This document shows, one piece after another, positions 8,132 through 14,927 of a stretch of 64,000 bases of DNA. The notes under the pieces were generated by a model, which was not told the origin of the DNA, searched no databases, and saw nothing but the letters and a program-made list of their open reading frames with translations. Source of the stretch: Plantactinospora mayteni (GTDB lineage Bacteria > Actinomycetota > Actinomycetes > Mycobacteriales > Micromonosporaceae); the NCBI RefSeq assembly GCF_016862935.1, contig NZ_BONX01000023.1:434001-498000 (forward strand), in the 5' to 3' direction. Made by a program: the position numbers and the translations under genes. Position 1 is the stretch's first letter. Each line of letters opens with the position of its first letter.

Positions 8132-9724
8132 TCAGACCCGGGTGACCCGGATGGCGTCCGCGATGACCAGGCCGGTGCCGCCGGTCCAGCGGCTCACCGC
8201 CACCTTGTTGGCGTCACCCGCGGCCAGGGTGAAGGTGCCCAGGGTCCGCCACGCGCCACCGCCGGAACGCTGGTCGACGTAGACGGTCTGGTTGCCGGTG
8301 GTGGTGGCGATGATGTACGGCGCCGAGCTGTTGTAGCCCGGGTCGGCCGGATACCAGGCGTCCACCCGGTAGCTGCCGGTCTCCGGGATGGCCACCTTGT
8401 ACCAGGCCGGGTCGCTCGACTCGACCGGGTCGGTGAACCGGTAGTCCGCACCCTGCTTCTGCGCGGAGTACGTCGACGTGCCCCAGTTGGCGCTGGCGGT
8501 GAACCGGCCGGCGGTGGAGTTGTCGACCGTCTGCGACCAGCCGCCGGGCGGCGGGTTCGAGCCGGTGACGAGCTGCATGTAGTAGGTCCAGTTCCAGTGC
8601 GGTCCCGGGTCGGTGTGGGTGGCGCCGGGGACCTGGTTGTGCCCGATGATCCGGGACCGGTCCTTCGGGATGCCGTACCGGTCGCAGAGGTGCCGGGTCA
8701 GCGCGGCCGAGGAGCGGTACATCGCGTCGGTGAACCAGGAGGGCTGGGTGACGTAGCCCTCGTGCTCGATGCCGATCGACTGGGTGTTGTAGGTCCAGTT
8801 GCCGGCGTGCCAGGCGACGTCCTTCTCCCGCACCGACTGGGTCACCGCGCCGTCCGAGGAGCGGATCGTGTAATGGGCGCTGACCTGCGCGGCCGGGTTC
8901 TGGAACCAGCTGATCGCGCCGGCGTACGACCCCTGGGTCACGTGGATCACCACGTAGTTGATCGGGTACGTCGACTCGCGGTTCGAGACGGTGTAGTTGG
9001 CCGAGTGCGCCGGGGCCCAGGCCGCCGGCCCGTAGTCGGTGCTCATGATGCCCATCCCGTCGGGGCTGCCGAGCGGCGGCACGTCGCGCAGGGCTCCCCG
9101 GTCCGGGGCGACCTTGCGGGCGGGCACCCGTACCGGCCCGTCGGCGGTGGCGGCGTCGATGCCGGAGCCGAGCAGGTCGTAGACGGTGTCGGCGTAGAGC
9201 CGGGCGACGGCCGGGGTGCTGGCGCCGCCGTACCGGACGAGTTGGCCGTACCAGCGATTGACGTCGCGGCGCTGCGCGGCGGTGAGCCCGGCGCCGTCGG
9301 CGTACGACCGCAGCACCGCCGCCGCACCGGTGACGTTGGCGGCCGAGTCGGTACGCAGAGTGTCCCGGCCCAGGCCGGTCAGCGCGACCGCCTCGTCCAG
9401 GGTACGCAGCTTCGGGTTGCTGGTCAGGTGCATCACGCCGTAGCCGCCGGAGGCGCTGGGTGCTCCGGCGTGCCCGTCGAGGTGCGTCTCGGCGTAACCG
9501 AGCGCCACCAGCAGGTCACGGGGTACGTCGTACCTGGTCGACGCCGTGTCGAAGGCGGCGGCCAGCGGTCCGGTCACCGTGGCCGGGCCGGCGGCGGCCG
9601 GCAGGTCGACGGGAGCGGGTCGTCCGGCCAGCGCGGGCTGACCGGTGAGGCCGATGGCGAGGGACGCGATCAGGGTGGCGCCGAGCAGGTGGCTCGCACG
9701 CGATTGGGGGTTCCGAACGGTCAC
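8132..9724 (-). CDS. secreted N-acetylmuramoyl-L-alanine amidase with golvesin-like C-terminal domain
   Basis: About 530 aa exported cell-wall hydrolase. A Sec signal peptide ends near GQPALAG. Residues about 55-200 look like a lysozyme/transglycosylase-like helical domain (YDVPRDLLVALGYAETHLDG). Residues about 255-390 are an amidase_2/PGRP domain with zinc ligands in YVVIHVTQGS, IGIEHEGY and the THTDPGPHWNW motif. The last 130 residues match the golvesin C-terminal-like beta-sandwich (RVDAWYPADPGYNSSAPYII). GGGGAGGA lies six bases before the GTG at 9724; the GTG at 9730 almost touches it. It probably trims or recycles peptidoglycan. Confidence 0.92.
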   Translation of the reverse strand: MTVRNPQSRASHLLGATLIASLAIGLTGQPALAGRPAPVDLPAAAGPATVTGPLAAAFDTASTRYDVPRDLLVALGYAETHLDGHAGAPSASGGYGVMHLTSNPKLRTLDEAVALTGLGRDTLRTDSAANVTGAAAVLRSYADGAGLTAAQRRDVNRWYGQLVRYGGASTPAVARLYADTVYDLLGSGIDAATADGPVRVPARKVAPDRGALRDVPPLGSPDGMGIMSTDYGPAAWAPAHSANYTVSNRESTYPINYVVIHVTQGSYAGAISWFQNPAAQVSAHYTIRSSDGAVTQSVREKDVAWHAGNWTYNTQSIGIEHEGYVTQPSWFTDAMYRSSAALTRHLCDRYGIPKDRSRIIGHNQVPGATHTDPGPHWNWTYYMQLVTGSNPPPGGWSQTVDNSTAGRFTASANWGTSTYSAQKQGADYRFTDPVESSDPAWYKVAIPETGSYRVDAWYPADPGYNSSAPYIIATTTGNQTVYVDQRSGGGAWRTLGTFTLAAGDANKVAVSRWTGGTGLVIADAIRVTRV

Positions 9725-9781
9725 CGTCACTCCTCCCCGGAGGATGGACGTCCCGGGAATCGGGACGCCGGGTGGCCGTAC

Positions 9782-9809
9782 CGTATAGCCTCACATCCGT
9801 CTATGTCGA
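9782..9809 (-). promoter_or_regulatory. candidate promoter for the amidase gene
   Basis: Reading the minus strand, TCGACA (9809-9804) and TATACG (9787-9782) are separated by 16 bases, about 55 bases upstream of the start codon. They lie in a stretch noticeably richer in A/T than its surroundings. Assigned by eye only. Confidence 0.35.
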
Positions 9810-9909
9810 GAGCTTGCACCTGACCGGCAGGTAACGAAAAATATCTACATGCCAGCGCGACGGGTGCACCGGACCAGCGCCCTGGGGCGCGATGGATGCC
9901 CCGGGCGCG

Positions 9910-9981
9910 GCGGATGCCTGCGGTGTGGCGGATGCCTGCGGTGTGGCGGACGCCTGCGGTGTGGCGGATGCCTGCGGTGTG
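9910..9981. repeat. 18-bp tandem repeat, four copies
   Basis: Four consecutive copies of GCGGATGCCTGCGGTGTG occupy 9910-9981. Only one base changes (T to C in copy 3), and a partial fifth copy runs into the stop codon of the ROK gene. The unit is a multiple of three, but no gene reads through it with a convincing start. It begins right after the ROK stop, so it will be in that gene's 3' untranslated region. Confidence 0.9.
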
Positions 9982-9986
9982 GCGGA

Positions 9987-11162
9987 TCAGCCGAGCGTGG
10001 AGCCGAACACCTCGTCGCGGACGGCGTCGAGCGCCACCCGGAGGGCACCGCGCAGCACCGACTCCTCGGTCAGCTCGGTGGGCACCACCCGGGGCGTGAC
10101 CAGGGTGATCGCGGCCACCTCGTGCTGCACCCGCTCGGCCAGCGCGGTACCGCCGGCCTGGCCGACCTCACCGGCCAGCACCACCAGCGGCGGATCGAGC
10201 ACCACGCAACTGCTGGCCACCCCGAGCGCCAGCCGCCGGGCGACCTCGTCGAGTACCGGCCCGCCCTCGGTGCCGGCCGCGATGGCGGCCCGGATCGCGT
10301 CCGCCGCCGCGCCGGCCCGGAAGCCGTGCTCGCGGGCCACCGCGCGGACCGCGTCGGAGCCGGCGAGCTGACCGAACGCCGGTTTCGCCCGCCGGGAGGC
10401 GTCCCGGGGAATGGGAGCGCCGGGCACCGGCAGGTAACCGATCTCGCCGGCCGCGCCGGTGCTGCCGTGGTGCAGCCGGCCGTTCAGCACGATCGCCAGA
10501 CCGACGCCGACGCCGAGCCAGACCAGCACGAAGTCGTCCACCCCACGCGCCGCACCGGACTCCGCCTCGGCGACCGCGGCCAGGTTGACATCGTTCTCGA
10601 AGACCACCGGGGTGTCCAGGTCCTCGCGGAGCGCGGCGAGCAGGCCGCGGTGCCAGCGGGGCAGGTTGAACGCGAAGGTGATGTCCCCGGTGGCCGGGTC
10701 GACCAGGCCGGGCGTGCCGAGCACCACCCGGCGTACGGTCGACAACTGGGCCCCGGCGTCGCTCGCCGCCTGCACCACCGCGTTGTGCACCACGCCCACC
10801 GGGTCGTCGGTGTCCCGGGTCGACTGTTCCACCCGACCGATCACCTCACCGGTGATGTCGGCACAGGCCGCCACCACCCGATCCGGCCCGACGTCGACGC
10901 CGACCACGTGCGCGGTGCCCGGCCGTACGGCATAGAGCTGCGCGTTCGGGCCGCGCCCGCCGGCCTGCTCGCCGACTCGGCTGACCAGACCGCGCTCCTC
11001 CAGGCGTTCCACCAATTGGGACGCGGTGACCTTGGACAACCCGGTCAGCTCGCCCAACTGCGCGCGGGTGAGCGGCCCGCGCGCGAGCAGCAGCTCCAGC
11101 GCCGCCCGGTCGTTGAGCGCGCGGAGCAGGCGGGGTGTACCAGGTAGCCGGGTGCTCGCCAT
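9987..11162 (-). CDS. ROK-family transcriptional regulator (NagC/XylR type)
   Basis: 391 aa. An N-terminal winged helix (LTRAQLGELTGLSKVTASQLVERLEERGLV) is fused to a ROK sugar-kinase-like domain with the glycine-rich ATP-binding-like motif and GAAGEIGYLPVPG. The usual ROK zinc-binding cysteine cluster is not visible: after GEIGYLPV the sequence reads PGAPIPRDASRRAK, with no CxCGxxGC. Effector-binding regulators without this cluster are known. It is divergent from a GH3 hydrolase gene, with a perfect inverted repeat next to its start, so it probably senses an amino sugar or glycoside and controls both genes. Confidence 0.9.
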   Translation of the reverse strand: MASTRLPGTPRLLRALNDRAALELLLARGPLTRAQLGELTGLSKVTASQLVERLEERGLVSRVGEQAGGRGPNAQLYAVRPGTAHVVGVDVGPDRVVAACADITGEVIGRVEQSTRDTDDPVGVVHNAVVQAASDAGAQLSTVRRVVLGTPGLVDPATGDITFAFNLPRWHRGLLAALREDLDTPVVFENDVNLAAVAEAESGAARGVDDFVLVWLGVGVGLAIVLNGRLHHGSTGAAGEIGYLPVPGAPIPRDASRRAKPAFGQLAGSDAVRAVAREHGFRAGAAADAIRAAIAAGTEGGPVLDEVARRLALGVASSCVVLDPPLVVLAGEVGQAGGTALAERVQHEVAAITLVTPRVVPTELTEESVLRGALRVALDAVRDEVFGSTLG

Positions 11163-11196
11163 GCAGTGTCCCTACTTGTTGCGGTGTACCTCTTGT

Positions 11197-11213
11197 TTAA
11201 GAAGCTTTCTTAA
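11197..11213. promoter_or_regulatory. inverted repeat, likely ROK operator
   Basis: TTAAGAA-GCT-TTCTTAA is a perfect 7-bp inverted repeat with a 3-bp spacer. It lies 35 bp upstream of the ROK start codon in the divergent intergenic region. It is strikingly A/T-rich for this genome, which supports a selected protein-binding site. Confidence 0.6.
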
Positions 11214-11358
11214 TAGCTAGGCTAACCTTCGTGGGAGTAGCCGTAGCGTAATGGCCCGGTGGGGCCGGAGTGTTAAGCCGATCCGGTAGCGCTTGACCGC
11301 GAGATGGTCCACCCCGATGCGACACTCGGAGCCGGGAAAGGGCCGAAGGGGGAGGAAC

Positions 11359-12810
11359 GTGCCGACCGATCCAGGAATCCGCCGGCTGGCGCTGGGTACG
11401 CTGCTCGCCGCCTTCCCCGGCACCAGCCCGCCCGGCTGGGCGCTCGACCTGCTCGCCGAGGGGCTGGCCGGGCACACCCTGTTCGGCCGGAACATCGCGC
11501 ACCCCGACCAGGTCGCCGCGACCACCGCCGCGCTGCGGGACGCCCGGCCGGACGTGTTGATCGCGATCGACGAGGAGGGTGGCGACGTCACCCGGCTGGC
11601 GCACGCCACCGGCAGTCCGTACCCGGGTAACGCGGCGCTCGGCGCGGTGCACGACGTCGGGCTGACCGAGCGGGTCTACCACGCGATCGGCAACGACCTG
11701 ATGGCGGTCGGGGTCAACCTCAACCTCGCGCCGACCGTCGACGTCAACACCGCCGACGACAACCCGATCATCGGCACCCGGGCGTTCGGCGCCGACCCGA
11801 CCCGGGTCGCCGCGCACGCCGCCGCCGCGGTCAGCGGGCTCCAGTCCGCCGGGGTGGCCGCCTGCGCCAAGCACTTCCCCGGGCACGGCGCCACGATCGC
11901 CGACTCCCACCTCGAACTGCCCACTGTGGACGTGCCGGTGGAATTGCTCCGGACCCGCGACCTGCCGCCCTTCGCGGCGGTGATCGCCGCGGACGCCAGG
12001 GCGATCATGACCGCGCACATCCGGGTACCGGCGCTCACCGGCGACGACCCGGCCACGTTCAGCCCCACCGTGCTGGGCGACCTGCTCCGGGGCGAATACG
12101 GCTTCACCGGCGTGGTGCTGACCGACGCGCTGGAGATGAAGGGTGCGGCGGTGGCCGCCGGCGGCATCGGGCCGGGCGCGGTCCGGGCGCTGGCCGCCGG
12201 TGCGGACCTGCTCTGCATCGGCGCGCAGGTCGACGCCGAGCTGGTCGAGCTGGTGGTCGCCGAGATCGTCGCCGCGCTGCGCGACGGCCGCCTCGACCGG
12301 GACCGGGTCGAGCAGGCCGCCGGGCGCACCGCCGCGCTCGCCGCCTGGACCCGGGCCGCCGCGCCGGTCGCGGCCGCCGGAACAGACCTCGGGTACGCTG
12401 CCGCGCGCCGCGCCGTACGGGTCGAGGGCAGCCTCGACGGGCTCACCGCACCCCTGGTGGTACAGCTCTTCGCCGCCTCCACGATCGCCGAGGGGCGGGT
12501 ACCGTGGGGGCTCGGGCCACACCTGAACGGCACCGAACAGCTCCGGGTCGTCGCCGCCGAGACCGACCCGGCCACGCTCCGGGAACGCGCCGCCGGACGG
12601 CCGATCGTGCTGGTCGGCCGGCACCTGCACCGGCTGCCGGGCGGACCCGAACTGGTCGAGGCGCTGGCCGGTACCCACCCGGTGACCGTGGTCGAGATGG
12701 GCTGGCCCTCCGGCTGGCGCCCCGCGGGCGTACGCGCCTTCGTCACCACGTACGGCGCCAGCCACGCCAACGGCCGGGCCGCCGCCGAAACCCTGCACCT
12801 GACCCGGTAA
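11359..12810 (+). CDS. glycoside hydrolase family 3, beta-N-acetylhexosaminidase (NagZ-like)
   Basis: 483 aa, starting at a GTG preceded by GGGGGAGGA. The NagZ-type hallmark is present: KHFPGHG followed by DSH, the Lys-His and catalytic Asp-His loop specific to beta-N-acetylglucosaminidases of GH3. The nucleophile aspartate is in GVVLTDALEMKGA. A C-terminal alpha/beta domain follows. No signal peptide is seen, so it should act in the cytoplasm on imported GlcNAc-containing oligosaccharides or muropeptides. The divergent ROK regulator fits control by an amino sugar. A longer open frame upstream (from 11293) lacks a ribosome-binding site. Confidence 0.9.
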   Translation: MPTDPGIRRLALGTLLAAFPGTSPPGWALDLLAEGLAGHTLFGRNIAHPDQVAATTAALRDARPDVLIAIDEEGGDVTRLAHATGSPYPGNAALGAVHDVGLTERVYHAIGNDLMAVGVNLNLAPTVDVNTADDNPIIGTRAFGADPTRVAAHAAAAVSGLQSAGVAACAKHFPGHGATIADSHLELPTVDVPVELLRTRDLPPFAAVIAADARAIMTAHIRVPALTGDDPATFSPTVLGDLLRGEYGFTGVVLTDALEMKGAAVAAGGIGPGAVRALAAGADLLCIGAQVDAELVELVVAEIVAALRDGRLDRDRVEQAAGRTAALAAWTRAAAPVAAAGTDLGYAAARRAVRVEGSLDGLTAPLVVQLFAASTIAEGRVPWGLGPHLNGTEQLRVVAAETDPATLRERAAGRPIVLVGRHLHRLPGGPELVEALAGTHPVTVVEMGWPSGWRPAGVRAFVTTYGASHANGRAAAETLHLTR

Positions 12811-12945
12811 GCCCCACTCCGAGCCCTCGGCTTGTGGATCCGGCAGGGTAGTCGCGCGGCACCGCCTTCTCGCCCGGCAGCGGATCGCCGTCGACTACCG
12901 CTCACGTCACGGTGCCGAGCCGCTGACCGGCGTACCGCGGACTGC

Positions 12946-13545
12946 TCAGCGTACCGGTGCCGTGGCCGATCGAGGTCGGTCTGACGACGCTCCGGCCGGA
13001 GCGCGCCACCAGCGGCGCGACGCCAGCGCGGCCAGCCCGGCGCCGGCGGCGTTGAGCAGTACGTCGTCCACGGAGGAGACCCGGTCCAGCCGCAGGACGT
13101 ACTGGGCGGTCTCGACCAGGACCGAGCAGCCCGCCGCGAGCGCCAGGATCCGCGGTACCGACGCCAGCGCCGCGAACCGCAGCGGGGCGAGGAAACCCAG
13201 CGCCGCGAAGACCAGCAGGTTGCCGACGACCTGTCCCGTCGCCGTCACCGGCCCCCCGTCGGCAAAGATCGTGAACAGGTCCCGCAGCGGTACCAGGCTC
13301 ACCCGACCGGGTACGGCACCGGCCTGGCTGCCCGGCAACATGATCATCCATACCCACGGCACCGTCCCGTAGACGATGCCGACCTCGGCCAGCGACCTCC
13401 GCCACGCCCACCCCGGCGTGGCGCCGGCGACACTCCGACGGCGTGCCAGCGCCCACACCGCCAGCCCGGCCAACGGCAGTACGGCCACCGTGATGAGCAC
13501 CACGCCGGTGAACGTACCGACCCAGCCGTGCCACCCCTTGATCAC
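12946..13545 (-). CDS. VanZ-family membrane protein
   Basis: 199 aa. The GTG at 13545 is chosen because GGAGGCAGC lies just upstream; the open frame runs 43 codons further without support. Four or five hydrophobic segments are visible. VanZ-like motifs include PLRDLF, the long GNLLVFAALGFLAPL helix and the C-terminal ETAQYVLRLDRVSSVDDVLLNAAGAGLA, which matches the ExxQ...GR..D..D...N..G pattern of the family. VanZ proteins are associated with teicoplanin resistance, but no van genes surround this one, so a resistance role should not be assumed. Confidence 0.87.
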   Translation of the reverse strand: MIKGWHGWVGTFTGVVLITVAVLPLAGLAVWALARRRSVAGATPGWAWRRSLAEVGIVYGTVPWVWMIMLPGSQAGAVPGRVSLVPLRDLFTIFADGGPVTATGQVVGNLLVFAALGFLAPLRFAALASVPRILALAAGCSVLVETAQYVLRLDRVSSVDDVLLNAAGAGLAALASRRWWRAPAGASSDRPRSATAPVR

Positions 13546-13800
13546 GCTGCCTCCGCATCCGTCCGACCGTGCAATGTACCCGGGCCGCCCTCGCTTGCTC
13601 CTTAGCAGGTCAAATCGGCCGAACGGCCAGTTCGGACGAGGCCGTCGCAGGCTTGTCGCATACGGAGCCGACACGTAGCGTTACCGGCACCGCGAACGGC
13701 GTCACCACTTGGACCTCGGCCTGGGAGAGGACGCGGACCGTGGACCCTGGCGCGGGTCCACGGTCCGCGGACGACACGCAGGCGTCCACGCCGGAACGGG

Positions 13801-14481
13801 TCACGAGTCCGTCGGCTGGCCGTCCTTCTCCAGCCCGTAGGCGGACCAGCCACGGTCGTCGAACCCGGCGGCCTCGGCGACCCGGGCCGACCCGAGGTTG
13901 CCGGGATCGTGCAGGTACGTCGGCACGGCGCCCTCGTCCAGCACCCGCCGGGCCGCCTGCGCCACCAGCCGGCGGGCCAGTCCCCGGCCCCGACCCGCCG
14001 GCTCGGTGCCGACGGCGATCTCGTGCCCGTAGCCGTCGTGCCGCTTGATGCCCACCCCGGCCAGGTAGCCGCCGTCGGAGTCCCGCACCACCAGCACCTC
14101 ACCGCCGAACGGCCGCAGCCACGGCGGCACCACCGGATCGCCTGCGTCGACCCACTCGCCACGGTCCGGGAGCGGCGCCGGGGCGAGCGTGTAGCGGAAC
14201 ACCGCCCGATAGCCGAGCCAGCCGGGCAGTGCCACCACGCTGGGCAGTTCGGTCAGCAGCGCCGCGATCGGCCGAGGGCCGAGCGCGCGTATGGCGGCGA
14301 CCCGGGCCGGCGGCACCGAGAGTACGATCCCGAGCGGGCTGCCGATGCCGACGACCGGATGCGGCTCACCGTCCCAGCCCGGGTGGATCCGGCGCTCGGA
14401 ACCGACCACGTCCAACGACCCTCCCGCCGGCCACTGGCCCAGCCAGGTCACCAGATGGTGGTGCAGCCGCTGGTCGAGCAT
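13801..14481 (-). CDS. GNAT-family N-acetyltransferase
   Basis: 226 aa from the ATG at 14481 (MLDQRLHHHLV). The GNAT acetyl-CoA loop is visible in the C-terminal half: EIAVGTEPAGRGRGLARRLVAQAAR contains the R/Q-x-x-G-x-G/A pattern, followed by YLHDPGNLGSARVAEAAGF. The N-terminal 100 residues have no recognised motif and may bind the acceptor. The upstream open frame overlaps a dispersed repeat and is not coding. The substrate is unknown. Confidence 0.82.
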   Translation of the reverse strand: MLDQRLHHHLVTWLGQWPAGGSLDVVGSERRIHPGWDGEPHPVVGIGSPLGIVLSVPPARVAAIRALGPRPIAALLTELPSVVALPGWLGYRAVFRYTLAPAPLPDRGEWVDAGDPVVPPWLRPFGGEVLVVRDSDGGYLAGVGIKRHDGYGHEIAVGTEPAGRGRGLARRLVAQAARRVLDEGAVPTYLHDPGNLGSARVAEAAGFDDRGWSAYGLEKDGQPTDS

Positions 14482-14927
14482 CCGCCCGCCCCCGATCAGT
14501 CTCCGGCCCTGTCGGGCCCGCCCGGACAACCCAATCTCAACGAAGATTATCAATGAACCTTTTCCACCTGAACCGCGTGGCGCTCGGGCACCGTGTCCGA
14601 CCTTAGGGTCCACCGGACCGCAAGGGGAGGTTGAAAGGTTCAATGCCAGCCGCCCCCGTCGGCGCCATGGGCGACCGGGGCGGCGGCACCGGCCGAAGTG
14701 GACAGACCCGGAGGTGGAGATTCACGGCCGTCCCCCGGTCAGCAGGCCAACCGCCCGGGACGGGCCAAAAAGGTGATCCTTAACCAAACCGGGGGTTGAG
14801 GCATCACACCGGGCGCTGCTAGCGTGCGCGGGGTACTCGAAGATCGTGGCTGCGACCCACGGTGCTCGCGACGCCAGAGCATGGCGAACAGTCGATCGTC
14901 GGCCTCCGACGGGTACGGGACGGTGTA
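14482..14927. other. intergenic region between the GNAT gene and the conservon
   Basis: This 446-bp divergent gap has no convincing gene. Its left part is A/T-rich (CAACGAAGATTATCAATG near 14540-14554), where a promoter for the GNAT gene is plausible, and it contains the dispersed palindromic repeat at 14555-14641. The right part holds AAGGTGATCCTTAACCAAACC near 14770 and presumably the cvn promoter; I cannot assign -35 and -10 boxes with confidence. Confidence 0.5.
14555..14641 (+). repeat. dispersed ~90-bp palindromic repeat, copy 1
   Basis: The terminal inverted repeats are GAACCTTTTCCACCT on the left and the complement of GAACCTTTCAACCT on the right. Internally it has CTGAACCGCGTGGCGC and ACCGCAAGGGGAGGTTG. 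The same ends and internal blocks recur at 51621-51710 and, inverted, at 51728-51818. No target-site duplication is obvious. Confidence 0.8.

Noticed and set aside
11218-11230. TAGGCTAACCTTC resembles the right half of an actinobacterial iron box (DmdR/IdeR).
   Set aside because: Only the right half matches; the left half (TTAGG) is absent, and the neighbouring genes are amino-sugar related, not iron related.
12946-13545. VanZ protein as a sign of glycopeptide resistance.
   Set aside because: No vanHAX, vanRS or related genes are nearby; VanZ-like proteins are common in actinomycetes without resistance.
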